A stretch of DNA of 64,000 bases from Bacteroidota bacterium (GTDB lineage: Bacteria; Bacteroidota; Bacteroidia; Flavobacteriales; Flavobacteriaceae): positions 1-64,000 of the forward strand of contig JAJRRO010000037.1 of assembly GCA_024279425.1 (NCBI GenBank), given 5' to 3'. Shown here piece after piece: positions 18,083 to 26,720 of this stretch (its first letter is position 1; every line of letters begins with the position of its first letter). The translations under genes were made by a program, and so were the position numbers. The notes under the pieces were generated by a model, which worked only from the letters and a program-made list of their open reading frames with translations, was not told the origin of the DNA and made no database searches.

Positions 18083-18991
18083 TTATTGTTTTTTCTTTGC
18101 AAAATATGCCGCTCCGATTGCTCCTGCATAACTGCCATGGTTGGCTTTTTTTATTTGTACTTTATGGTCTCCCGGTCGCCATTCGTATAAAGACATGAAA
18201 TCATTAAGGGGATTGAAAAGTGCTTCACCGGCCCCGGCGGCAATCCCACCTCCAAGAACAATTAATTCTGGTGAAAAAGCATTTGTCAACGATGACAATG
18301 CTACAGCTAACTTTTGAATTGATGAGAGCCACCAGTGTGTGGCCAAAGAATCTCCGCGGACATGCGCAGTCACCAAATCTTTGGTATTTTCAAACCTGCC
18401 GTGCGTTCTAGCACTAACGGAAAAGTTTCCAATAGCATGTTCCAAGCTACCTACCATATTGGTCATGGTTGGTGAACCATTATGATCAACGGTTAGGTGT
18501 CCGAAATGCCCAGCTCGTTGAAGGTTTCCTTGGAACAATTCCCCATTCAGAATAACGCCTCCACCAACTCCGGTCCCAAGTGTGAGCATAAGCATATTCT
18601 TGATGCCCTTGTTTTTGTGAAATCCTTCATACTCAGCAAGACAGGCAGAATGGCCATCATTGATGACGCTTATATTCCTTTTGAGCTCCGAAGACCAATC
18701 CAAATTCTCTAAACCGCTCAAACGCTCAGGCATATGCAGGATTTTTCTACTTTCCTTGTCAACGAGGCCAGGCGCAGAGATACCACATTTTAATAGGGTG
18801 TCATTTCCTTTGACAAGTTCTTGGGTTTTATCTGCGATTAGATCAAAAATCTTTTCCTTCCAAATATTTGGTGCGTTCGAAGAATCTTCAGTAAGCATTT
18901 CGCCCTGCTCTTGAATGCTCCCATTAGTCCCCAGAACCACGGTCTTGATTTTGGTACCTCCAATATCGATGCCCAAATATTTTATTTCCAT
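18083..18991 (-). CDS. ROK family sugar kinase lacking the zinc-site cysteines
   Basis: 302 codons. The phosphate-binding motif LGIDIGGTKIKTVVLG starts the protein, INDGHSACLAE gives the catalytic Asp, and LTLGTGVGGGVILNG is the second ROK signature. In most ROK kinases the GH segment is followed by CxCGxxGCxE, which binds structural zinc. Here the segment reads GHLTVDHNGSPTMTNMVGSLEH and has no cysteine, so the zinc site is absent. Kinase activity on a hexose, hexosamine or related sugar is still likely because the ATP and catalytic motifs are intact. Confidence 0.84.
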   Translation of the reverse strand: MEIKYLGIDIGGTKIKTVVLGTNGSIQEQGEMLTEDSSNAPNIWKEKIFDLIADKTQELVKGNDTLLKCGISAPGLVDKESRKILHMPERLSGLENLDWSSELKRNISVINDGHSACLAEYEGFHKNKGIKNMLMLTLGTGVGGGVILNGELFQGNLQRAGHFGHLTVDHNGSPTMTNMVGSLEHAIGNFSVSARTHGRFENTKDLVTAHVRGDSLATHWWLSSIQKLAVALSSLTNAFSPELIVLGGGIAAGAGEALFNPLNDFMSLYEWRPGDHKVQIKKANHGSYAGAIGAAYFAKKKQ

Positions 18992-19001
18992 TTTCTATTT
19001 A

Positions 19002-19784
19002 TTAATATTGGCCTTCACTGATTGTCCATGCTCCATCAACTGCCAATACCTGGCCTGTTATGAATTTCGAAGAAGGGGATAGGAACATTAATACTGCGTT
19101 ATTTAAATCTTCCGGATTTCCTGGCCGCCCACCATCCAAGGGTTGTTTGGTTTTTAAAAAGGATTGTATGTCATCATCTTCCACAGCTCTTTTTGCCATA
19201 GGGGTCTCAAATAGGCTAGGAGCGATTACGTTTATACGAATATTGTTTTCGGCATAGTAAGCGGCAATTGATTTGGAAAAACCGATAACGGCAGATTTTG
19301 CAGCGGCATAGGCATGTGTGACAAAGTATTTTGGAGAAGGAGAGTAGCCCAATACTGAACCCATATTCAGAATTACACCGGGTTTTTTGTTCTCCAAGAA
19401 ATAATTGATCATCGCCCTATTGGAAAGCATAAGTGAGGTAAGGTTCAGTTCCATCGTTCTGTTCCATCCTTCCAAGGTTAATTTATCTAAGGGTCCATCA
19501 CCAAATTTTCGACCGCTTCCCCCTGCCACGTGATAGAGCCCGGTAATGTTCCCAAAGATCTTATGGGACATTTCAATCGCCTCTTCAATAGTCTTGGGAT
19601 TTGTGGCATCTCCACTTAAAACTAGGCAATCCGGGCCAAGTTGACTTTTTGCCTTTTCACAACTTTCTTCATTTCTTCCTATTACCAGTACTTTGCCCCC
19701 TCTTTTTTTTAGGCACAATGCTGCGGAAAGACCCATTCCAGTGGTTCCGCCCATAATGATATAGCTAGTGTCTTTAAAATTCAT
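19002..19784 (-). CDS. SDR family oxidoreductase
   Basis: 260 codons, classical SDR with GGTTGMG at residues 12-18, basic residues after the second strand (IGRNEE), HVAGGSGR in place of NNAG, and YAAAK as catalytic Tyr/Lys. The C-terminus ITGQVLAVDGAWT is usual. The Arg after the second strand suggests NADP(H). It is 2 bp downstream of the GntR gene and 10 bp upstream of the ROK kinase, so it belongs to the same pathway, probably oxidising or reducing a free sugar. Confidence 0.86.
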   Translation of the reverse strand: MNFKDTSYIIMGGTTGMGLSAALCLKKRGGKVLVIGRNEESCEKAKSQLGPDCLVLSGDATNPKTIEEAIEMSHKIFGNITGLYHVAGGSGRKFGDGPLDKLTLEGWNRTMELNLTSLMLSNRAMINYFLENKKPGVILNMGSVLGYSPSPKYFVTHAYAAAKSAVIGFSKSIAAYYAENNIRINVIAPSLFETPMAKRAVEDDDIQSFLKTKQPLDGGRPGNPEDLNNAVLMFLSPSSKFITGQVLAVDGAWTISEGQY

Positions 19785-19786
19785 TT

Positions 19787-20494
19787 TTAAGCTTCTATGG
19801 TAAAATCATTTGTATTGCAATATGAGAATGAATAGACATAAAATCCGGGTTTGGTTGTTTCCAATTTTCTTATGATTTCCAATACCGGATATCCTTTCCT
19901 TAAATCGAGGCTGTCCGCTAATTGCTGAGTGGCTCTAATAGCGCGAAATTTTTGAACAACCCGGATCATCTCTATATCGTGATTCACAATCAAGGTATCA
20001 AATAGGGATTTGTTGACGAATGGAGTGCTACAGAACTCAATAAGATCTATATTGGATAGGAAGGTTTCTTCGACCATGATCGGTCTGTTCTCCGTCATTC
20101 GTATGCGGGATAGATGTATGCAACCTGCCGATAGTTCCTCCTCACTTAAACCCCAATAAAAGTCATCATCCCATTTTCTGGGTTCGGGTTCTTTCAAAAA
20201 CACCGTATCTATCTTACTTTCCTTACCCTTCATGATTTCTGTGAAACCCTTTATGGATAACAGTTCGATACTTTTACGTTTTAATTTGACAAGACTTCCC
20301 TTGCCTTTTTTGCGGTCTATCAATCCTTCGGCTTCAAGATTATTAAGAGCATTTCTAACCGTCATACGTGTGGTGTCATACTGGGATGAGAGCTCGTTTT
20401 CGGAAGGCAAGTAGTCACCCACCTCAAAAACTCCATCAATAATGGACCGCCGAAGGTCTTTCTGTACTTGTAAATATCTTGCTATTTCTGTCAT
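19787..20494 (-). CDS. GntR family regulator with UTRA domain (HutC subfamily)
   Basis: About 236 codons from the ATG at 20494 (MTEIARYLQ). The frame is open to 20701 but that extension overlaps the previous gene and has no family similarity. Residues about 10-70 form the winged helix-turn-helix (GDYLPSENELSSQYDTTRMTVRNALNNLEAEGLI). The remainder is a UTRA ligand-binding domain of chorismate-lyase fold. HutC-type GntR proteins usually repress their own operon and are released by a sugar or sugar phosphate. The matching candidate operator is the palindrome at 25049-25068. Confidence 0.87.
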   Translation of the reverse strand: MTEIARYLQVQKDLRRSIIDGVFEVGDYLPSENELSSQYDTTRMTVRNALNNLEAEGLIDRKKGKGSLVKLKRKSIELLSIKGFTEIMKGKESKIDTVFLKEPEPRKWDDDFYWGLSEEELSAGCIHLSRIRMTENRPIMVEETFLSNIDLIEFCSTPFVNKSLFDTLIVNHDIEMIRVVQKFRAIRATQQLADSLDLRKGYPVLEIIRKLETTKPGFYVYSFSYCNTNDFTIEA

Positions 20495-20507
20495 TGGATA
20501 TGTTGGG

Positions 20508-21080
20508 TTAAGTAGCCCAGGGACGACCTCCTTCTTGATAGGGGATGCAAGCCTCAAATTTTCCTGGTACAGGCAGATAGTTCCTTGCTTGGGTCGCTCC
20601 AATTTCTGAAGTGAAATACCCTGAAATGGTAAGGCTCTTAAACAGGTCAAAATAATGGGGTATAAGTTTTTCGATACCTTCTTGTTCCGTACCAAAGGCA
20701 ATGGCCTCTAATTGTATCTGTTCTAACAATTCAAGCTTTTGGGTTGTTTTCAAATCCAAGAACGAACGGTTGTATTTAACTGCGCAATGTTGGTCAAGAT
20801 CATTGAGTCCGTCCACAAAAATATGTTGGTCTTCGGGCTTAAAGCAATCCGCTACCATAAGTATCATATAGGCTCCAATATTCGAGGCTTTGGCTCCAAG
20901 TGTTCCTCCTGTCGAGGGAATGATGGTTTCACCAATCTCATCCAATAGGGGAATATCATTTGTTGTAAGCCCTGTCCTGATTTTGGCAGTATAAGTACAG
21001 GAACTGAGAAGTCCGGCAGGAATCAGAAAGGTCCCGCTTCCTAAAAGGGACACTCTTTTTAAAAAAACATTTCTTTTCAT
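20508..21080 (-). CDS. Gluconate 2-dehydrogenase subunit 3 family protein
   Basis: 190 codons. The N-terminus KRNVFLKRVSLLG and a hydrophobic stretch ending in LLSSC make a signal with a near-twin-arginine KR and a possible lipobox Cys. The mature part has LDEIGETIIPSTGGTLGAKASNIGAY, the hallmark of the Gluconate_2-dh3 family. This small subunit accompanies membrane-bound GMC-type flavin dehydrogenases (gluconate, sorbitol, glucoside-3 dehydrogenases) and helps export or mature the flavoprotein. The GMC partner lies 24 bp upstream. Confidence 0.87.
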   Translation of the reverse strand: MKRNVFLKRVSLLGSGTFLIPAGLLSSCTYTAKIRTGLTTNDIPLLDEIGETIIPSTGGTLGAKASNIGAYMILMVADCFKPEDQHIFVDGLNDLDQHCAVKYNRSFLDLKTTQKLELLEQIQLEAIAFGTEQEGIEKLIPHYFDLFKSLTISGYFTSEIGATQARNYLPVPGKFEACIPYQEGGRPWAT

Positions 21081-21104
21081 TTGACGGTAGTTTTGATACG
21101 TATG

Positions 21105-22823
21105 CTACAAGTTTCTTTTCTTCAATTCATTGACCGCATAATCAACTGCCCGAGCTGTTAGGGCCATATAAGTCAACGAAGGATTTTGACAGGCACTGGA
21201 TGTCATGCAAGCTCCATCCGTTACAAAAACATTTTTTGCTCCCCATACCTGGTTGTGACTGTTCAATACAGATGTCTTTGGGTCTTTTCCCATTCGAGCG
21301 GTTCCCATTTCATGAATATTCAACCCAAAATTTCGATTTTTAGGAATTACCTCGATATTCTTGAAATTAGCTTGTTCCAGCATATCGATGCCACTGTTTA
21401 TCATATCTTCTACCATACTGAGTTCGTTCTCTTTGAACTCGGCGTCAATATTTAATAACGGCATGTCCCAATCGTCGGTTTTGTTCTTGCTTAAGGTCAC
21501 TTTGTTCTCATGATAGGGTAGACATTCGCCCATTCCGTTCAATGAAAATTTCCACGGGCCAAGAGCTGTCAGATTATCTTTAAGGTCATTTCCAATGATT
21601 GTTTTACTAAGGTCGGTTCCTGCATTTCTGCTTCCCCCGCAAGCATATGCGTATCCCCGTTTAAAAGAGGTCTGCTTGTCCTTGCCAAAATTTCGAAAAC
21701 GTGGCATATAAGTTCCTGTAGGTCTTCTTCCTGAATAATATTTATCCATAAAACCTTCGAATTCCCCACGAACTCCACCATTGTAATTGTGGTCCATAAG
21801 GTTGTGCCCAAGTTCACCACTATCGTTCCCAAATCCGTTAGGAAATCGTGAAGATGTTGAATTTAATAATAAAAGGGTTGAATTCATAGTCGACGCATTC
21901 ACAAAGATAATCTTGGCAAAATACGCCCTACTTTCTTTAGTGTTAGTGTCTATGACCCTAACACCTAATGCTTTTTGGGTCTTTTCGTCATAGATAATGG
22001 AATGCACCACAGAAAATGGTCGAATGGTATAATTACCCGTTTTTTCCGCAGCCGGTAAGGTGGCAGAATTACTACTAAAATACCCTCCAAAAGGACATCC
22101 CCGATTGCATAGGCTGCGATATTGACATGGCCCCCGTCCGTGATGTCTAGCGGTTAAATTGGCCGTTCTGGAAATGACCAAGTGACGGTCATCATATTTT
22201 TTTGCCAATACTTCCTTAACATGTTTTTCTAGACAGTTCATTTCCATGGGTGGAAGAAATTCACCATCAGGAATTTGAGGAAGTCCGTCTTTGTTCCCAC
22301 TTATTCCCGCAAATTTTTCAACGTAACTATACCAAGGGGCAATATCCTTATATCTAATGGGCCAATCGACCCCGATGCCTTCCTTTCCATTGGCCTCAAA
22401 ATCAAGATCGCTCCAACGTTGGGTCCATCGGGCCCACATCAAGGATTTGCCACCTACTTGGTATCCCTTGATCCAATCGAAGGGCTTGGTCTGTTCATAG
22501 GGGTGTTCCTTGTCCTTTACGAAAAAATGCTCGGTGGCTTCGGAATAGGCATAACAACGGCTAATTACTGGATTTTCTTCTGTAATTTTTTGGGGAAGAG
22601 TGCCTCGATGTTGAAATTCCCAAGGATGCATATTTGCTGTAGGATAGTCTTTTAGATGCTCGACCATTCTCCCACGTTCAAGCACCAAGGTTTTCAGTCC
22701 TTTCTCACAAAGTTCCTTGGCCGCCCATCCGCCGCTGATACCGGAACCGATTACAATCGCATCATAGGTATTTTCTTTGGCGCCTTTGGTATTTATGTTT
22801 ATTGAATCTTTGCTACTGTTCAT
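21105..22823 (-). CDS. GMC family flavin oxidoreductase (sugar or glycoside dehydrogenase)
   Basis: 572 codons. The FAD motif DAIVIGSGISGGWAAKELCEKG is near residues 22-45. SLMWARWTQRW and GPCQYRSLCNRGCPFGGYFS are typical of the gluconate/sorbitol/glucoside-3-dehydrogenase branch. The catalytic His is in NIHEMGTARMG, and the partner Asn in ACQNPSLTYMAL. There is no signal peptide of its own, consistent with piggy-back export by the subunit-3 protein encoded next. It should oxidise a sugar hydroxyl, possibly C3 of a glycoside, and pass electrons to a cytochrome c not encoded in this operon. Confidence 0.87.
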   Translation of the reverse strand: MNSSKDSININTKGAKENTYDAIVIGSGISGGWAAKELCEKGLKTLVLERGRMVEHLKDYPTANMHPWEFQHRGTLPQKITEENPVISRCYAYSEATEHFFVKDKEHPYEQTKPFDWIKGYQVGGKSLMWARWTQRWSDLDFEANGKEGIGVDWPIRYKDIAPWYSYVEKFAGISGNKDGLPQIPDGEFLPPMEMNCLEKHVKEVLAKKYDDRHLVISRTANLTARHHGRGPCQYRSLCNRGCPFGGYFSSNSATLPAAEKTGNYTIRPFSVVHSIIYDEKTQKALGVRVIDTNTKESRAYFAKIIFVNASTMNSTLLLLNSTSSRFPNGFGNDSGELGHNLMDHNYNGGVRGEFEGFMDKYYSGRRPTGTYMPRFRNFGKDKQTSFKRGYAYACGGSRNAGTDLSKTIIGNDLKDNLTALGPWKFSLNGMGECLPYHENKVTLSKNKTDDWDMPLLNIDAEFKENELSMVEDMINSGIDMLEQANFKNIEVIPKNRNFGLNIHEMGTARMGKDPKTSVLNSHNQVWGAKNVFVTDGACMTSSACQNPSLTYMALTARAVDYAVNELKKRNL

Positions 22824-22833
22824 AATGGGCTGT

Positions 22834-24033
22834 CTAATTATTAAGCTTGGTCTTTTGTATGACCTCTCCAGTACTCTTATGTTTCAGAATGAGTTTTACA
22901 TCGCCATTCGGTAAAACCTCTTCTTTGATCAGATAGTAATTATCGTCATGGGAAACCCAATTTTTTTCCTCCTCTTGGGGCTCGTCACCTCTCCAATCTT
23001 CCAAGAGCACAGGTTCCCAAAGTTTGGTTTTAGCCGATGTATAGGCCGCATCCAAGATGGCATTCACGACATACCCATCATAAAAAGTTTCAAGGGGTTC
23101 TCGTTTTTCCTCAATGGCCGAGAACATGTCTGTAAACATATGTGGATATCCCAAATCGTGGGCCTCATCACCAACGGGAAACAACCAACCTTTGTCTACT
23201 TCTGCTTTTTCGGCAACATAACCATCCCCCCCTTTGCCAGTGGTGAACATCTCAAAACCAGTACGTAAAAAACTGTTGATCCATATAGTACCTTCCGTGC
23301 CCATCACTTCGTCACGCAAATCCATACCGCCTCTAAAGGCCCAACTTACCTCAAACTGACCTATGGCACCATTGGCATATTTTACCAAGCCAATGGCATG
23401 GTCCTCAGCGTCAATAGGATGTACTTGAGTGTCTGCCCAACACATGACCTCTATAGGTTTTATATTTTTTCCGATAAAATTCCGACCAATCTCAACACAA
23501 TGGCATCCCAAATCGATAATTGCGCCACCTCCTGACTTTTCCATATCCCAAAACCAATCACTATGCGGCCCAGGATGTGTCTCTCTTGATTTGGCCCAAA
23601 GTACCTTTCCAATACTACCGTTTTTCACACTCTCCATCGATTTTAGAAATTTAGGCGTATAGCATAAATCTTCCAAGTATCCTCCAAAAATTCCGGCTTC
23701 TTCCACCATGTCCAACATGCGTTTTGCTTCTTCGGCCGTTCTTCCCAAAGGTTTGGTACAGAGTACGTGTTTTTTTGCTTTTACGCATGCAGCCACCGCC
23801 GCTTCGTGAAGGTGATTTGGCAATGAAATCAATACGACATCCACTTCAGGATGTTGAATGGCCTCTTCCATAATATTGGTAAAATGTGTCAGCGAATAGT
23901 CATTGGCAAAACGTTCGGCGTTTTCCAAATTTCTTGAGTAAACGGTAATTACTTCATCCTTTCTTCGCTGTGCATGCAATGATGTGGCATAAAACCGGGC
24001 TATAAAACCTGATCCCAACATGGCTATTCTCAT
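22834..24033 (-). CDS. Gfo/Idh/MocA family oxidoreductase with altered EKP motif
   Basis: 399 codons. The Rossmann start RIAMLGSGFIARFY is clear. The family motif EKP appears as VLCTKPLGRT, so the Glu is Thr while the Lys is kept. The C-terminal domain has GGGAIIDLGCHCVEIGRNFIG, carrying the family His/Cys region. About 60 residues at the C-terminus (from LLEDWRGDEP) form an extra segment. No signal peptide, so it is cytoplasmic. It is the second gene of the operon and could reduce or rearrange the keto sugar made by the GMC enzyme. Confidence 0.84.
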   Translation of the reverse strand: MRIAMLGSGFIARFYATSLHAQRRKDEVITVYSRNLENAERFANDYSLTHFTNIMEEAIQHPEVDVVLISLPNHLHEAAVAACVKAKKHVLCTKPLGRTAEEAKRMLDMVEEAGIFGGYLEDLCYTPKFLKSMESVKNGSIGKVLWAKSRETHPGPHSDWFWDMEKSGGGAIIDLGCHCVEIGRNFIGKNIKPIEVMCWADTQVHPIDAEDHAIGLVKYANGAIGQFEVSWAFRGGMDLRDEVMGTEGTIWINSFLRTGFEMFTTGKGGDGYVAEKAEVDKGWLFPVGDEAHDLGYPHMFTDMFSAIEEKREPLETFYDGYVVNAILDAAYTSAKTKLWEPVLLEDWRGDEPQEEEKNWVSHDDNYYLIKEEVLPNGDVKLILKHKSTGEVIQKTKLNN

Positions 24034-24070
24034 GGTGCTATATTTTTATTTAATTGTTTGTGATAGTAAA

Positions 24071-25006
24071 CTACCATCCAAAAGTTTTCTTTACGTAATT
24101 CCGGCTTTTCTGCCAATTCTCCCTCAAAGGGTCATTCGCGGTAAAATCATTGGGATAGGCCAACTCAATCGCCGCCTGGCCATTGAATCTTTGTTTCTTA
24201 AGTGCTTCAGCTATAGCTGGGAAATCAGTATTCCCTTGACCAACATACTCGGTCCAGACACCATCGGTATATTGATCCCGAATGTGGAGGTATACGATTT
24301 GTTTGCCATAGGTGTTTATAAATTTGACAGGGTCAATGCCAGCACGAATAAGCCAGTTGAGATCCGGTCCCAATTTAAAATCAGGAATGCGTTCCAAAGT
24401 ACCCTTTAGGTCATGCATATTGTTTTCAACTTCGTAGGTGTGGTTGTGTAGGTTGGCCTCAATACCATTATCTGTACAAATTTCTCTGATTTTAAGAAGG
24501 ATTTTAGCTTGTGCATCAAGCTCCTTTTCAGTTTTTAAATGATCAGTCCCACCAACTGAAATTCCAAAGGTATTTCCATTTACCATACCTAGGCGAGGTA
24601 CGACTATTTTGATATCGTTGAGTATTGCTTTGTGCTGTGTTTCATCCCACATATTGAATCCCACACCATAGGACGATCCTGAAACCGGTAAATTGAACTT
24701 GTCAATGAGGTTGTTCAAATTCCCAACGGAATTATCATGGCGTAAGTTGGCTTCCATGAGTTCCAATCCTTCGATACCAGCATAACTTAAATCAGAAAAA
24801 ACTGTGTCCAAAATAGGGGAGCAGTCCCAGTTAGGGGGAAATTTGCTTGCATATACCCAAAGATGAGCATTTATCTTTACGTTCTTAACGGTGTCCCAAT
24901 TATTAAAAGTCGGAAACATGGTTTGGGGAAGTAAGGCCGTTCCGGTAAGGGCCATGCCCGATTTTTTAAGAAAATCCCTTCTGTTGGCTAGCGATGTCTT
25001 TTCCAT
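24071..25006 (-). CDS. Sugar phosphate isomerase/epimerase-like TIM barrel, Tat-exported
   Basis: About 311 codons from the ATG at 25006 (MEKTSLANRRDFLKKSG); the upstream extension to 25078 would cover the candidate operator and is rejected. RRDFLKK followed by a hydrophobic stretch is a Tat signal. The barrel includes ANLHNHTYEVENN, GPDLNWLIRAGID and YLHIRDQYTDG, the metal-ligand strands of the AP-endonuclease-2 / xylose-isomerase-like fold. Exported members of this family act as epimerases or as beta-eliminating lyases on 3-keto-glycosides. It is the first gene of the operon. Confidence 0.83.
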   Translation of the reverse strand: MEKTSLANRRDFLKKSGMALTGTALLPQTMFPTFNNWDTVKNVKINAHLWVYASKFPPNWDCSPILDTVFSDLSYAGIEGLELMEANLRHDNSVGNLNNLIDKFNLPVSGSSYGVGFNMWDETQHKAILNDIKIVVPRLGMVNGNTFGISVGGTDHLKTEKELDAQAKILLKIREICTDNGIEANLHNHTYEVENNMHDLKGTLERIPDFKLGPDLNWLIRAGIDPVKFINTYGKQIVYLHIRDQYTDGVWTEYVGQGNTDFPAIAEALKKQRFNGQAAIELAYPNDFTANDPLRENWQKSRNYVKKTFGW

Positions 25007-25048
25007 TTTGGATGTATGGGGATTTAATTGATAGCAATATAATAAATG

Positions 25049-25068
25049 CAACTTGTATATACAAGTTG
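25049..25068. promoter_or_regulatory. 20-bp perfect palindrome, candidate GntR/HutC operator
   Basis: The sequence CAACTTGTATATACAAGTTG is self-complementary over all 20 bases. The core CTTGTATATACAAG has the TTGTA-N2-TACAA form recognised by HutC-type GntR regulators. It lies 43 bp upstream of the first gene of the ten-gene operon, which itself encodes such a regulator. Overlap with a promoter and repression by the GntR protein at 19787-20494 is the simplest reading. Confidence 0.65.
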
Positions 25069-25163
25069 TAGAATTCAAAATTATCCCTTTCGTTTTATCG
25101 GAGAAGGTTTAAGCATCTTTTAAAATCCTTTGGACCAATTCAACTCGTCCAATAAATGCAGCG

Positions 25164-26579
25164 TTATTGAATAATAATTACCTTATTGTTTAAGATATTA
25201 CCATTAACGTCGTAATGTGTAAAGGTAATTAAGGGAATTCCATTGTCCCGATCCACTTTTACGGCTAAAAACCCACCATTTACCCTTAAAAATTGATGTT
25301 CAGGTCGTCTATCATCCTGATTCCAGCCCTGTGCATGTTCATTGCTTGTGGGCCCTTGGCTAAATTCCAGAATACCGGTTTCCTGATCTCTTGAAACATA
25401 TTGCCAGTGGCGATCTCCGTTTATAATGAACATATTCTCTTGTTGTGCAACAAATGCTTTGAGCCATTTACTTTCTTCTGCATAGGTGCTGTTGGCATGG
25501 TTATCTTTTTTTTGGTCACGATCAGGTCCAACAACAGGAGTAGGTGACATCAATATTTTAAACGTAGCATTAGATTTGGTCACGGTTTCCTCGAACCATT
25601 TTTTCTGTTCCTTACCCCAAATGGAACTGGACGGAGCTGTTATGTTATCACTATTTCGAAATTCCCGCCCCTCAACGAACCAAATTTCCAAATCCTTCCC
25701 ATAGCGAAGCGTTCTATAGGGTTTGTTTCTATAGGTAGGTGTTTGCTCGTACCAAACCTCCAAGCCATCATGAAAGGTCAGCTCGCCAAATGGACCACTA
25801 AAGGGAGTGGCATCGTCCTTGGTGATATCGTGGTCGTCCTTTTGAATAAATAATGGGGTACTGGCATAAAAATCAACCAAAGACGGCCATGAGTTGATCG
25901 CGTGCCATTTATGTCGAGCTAGGGCAACGGTGTAGGCCATGGGCCCGGGTTTGTCATAATAGACATAATCCCCGGTCTGGCAATGGAAAGCTGGCTTTAG
26001 TTTGAGCATTTGATCATAGGCCTTGAAGCCCCGGTCCGGGTCATCATAATCCCAAAAGTATTGGCAGGTGGACGAAGTGAACAATACGGGTACTTCGTCT
26101 TCAGCGTTTGGAGTCGTTCGGAACTGACCTCGGGTATAGGTAAGAGGCCCTGTTTCACTTTTTCGTCCAAAAATAATTACTTTATAAAGGGTATTGGCGT
26201 TCAATTTGTCAAAAATGGCCTTATAGGTGTAATCCCTATAAGGAGATACATATTTCCAGGGGCTAGTTATTGTATCTTTTTCAGATAATAAATTAATTTG
26301 TACCTGCCCAAAAACACCTTCCACAGCTCCATCCATTTCATTGACAGGAATGGAATTATTAAAATCAATGGGATGCCTAAAAGGAGGGTCTTCTTGTTCA
26401 TGGACAATAGGATTAGGTAGCTCATATTTGCAAAGTCTTGTTAGGATAATAGCACTATGGTTGGTTACTTCTCCTATTTTAAGACCTGTAGTGAAGAACA
26501 CCTTTTCTTCTTCTGTGAGCTGCCCGATGCCTATTTGCCAAAGCAACAGCAAGGGTATAAGATTTGAGAATTTAATCAT
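25164..26579 (-). CDS. PhoD-like alkaline phosphatase D family protein, secreted
   Basis: 471 codons with an N-terminal signal (FSNLIPLLLLWQIGIGQ). A fibronectin-like PhoD N-domain is followed by the metallophosphatase core. Metal-ligand segments are TSSTCQYFWDYDDPDRGF, HCQTGDYVYYD, KDDHDITKDD and IINGDRHWQYV. PhoD-like enzymes are calcium-dependent phosphodiesterases or phosphomonoesterases in the periplasm. It ends 158 bp before the start of the GntR operon's first gene and is probably separately transcribed. No Pho-box is evident. Confidence 0.85.
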   Translation of the reverse strand: MIKFSNLIPLLLLWQIGIGQLTEEEKVFFTTGLKIGEVTNHSAIILTRLCKYELPNPIVHEQEDPPFRHPIDFNNSIPVNEMDGAVEGVFGQVQINLLSEKDTITSPWKYVSPYRDYTYKAIFDKLNANTLYKVIIFGRKSETGPLTYTRGQFRTTPNAEDEVPVLFTSSTCQYFWDYDDPDRGFKAYDQMLKLKPAFHCQTGDYVYYDKPGPMAYTVALARHKWHAINSWPSLVDFYASTPLFIQKDDHDITKDDATPFSGPFGELTFHDGLEVWYEQTPTYRNKPYRTLRYGKDLEIWFVEGREFRNSDNITAPSSSIWGKEQKKWFEETVTKSNATFKILMSPTPVVGPDRDQKKDNHANSTYAEESKWLKAFVAQQENMFIINGDRHWQYVSRDQETGILEFSQGPTSNEHAQGWNQDDRRPEHQFLRVNGGFLAVKVDRDNGIPLITFTHYDVNGNILNNKVIIIQ

Positions 26580-26601
26580 GGGATAAAATTAATCCATTTT
26601 A

Positions 26602-26691
26602 TCAAGTTCTAAAAGTGGGTTCAATATACTTTTTGAGCTTTGTATAGTCATCCTTACTATAGGCCAAATGAAGCCCGTCTGTTCTTTTTGT
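26602..26691 (-). pseudogene. Possible scrap of a glycosidase-like gene
   Basis: A 29-codon open stretch on the minus strand, between stops, reads TDGLHLAYSKDDYTKLKKY and ends in a TGA at 26602-26604. The phrase DGLHLAYSKD resembles the first blade of five-bladed glycosidases (GH43-like) from Bacteroidota. No start codon or further domain is present, so if real it is a remnant. A short chance similarity cannot be excluded. Confidence 0.22.
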
Positions 26692-26720
26692 CTAGGAGAT
26701 ATTTCCTATATGTATAGCTT

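Noticed and set aside
20495-20701. Extended GntR protein starting at 20701
   Set aside because: The extension overlaps the subunit-3 gene and is its shadow; the GntR domain begins just after the ATG at 20494.
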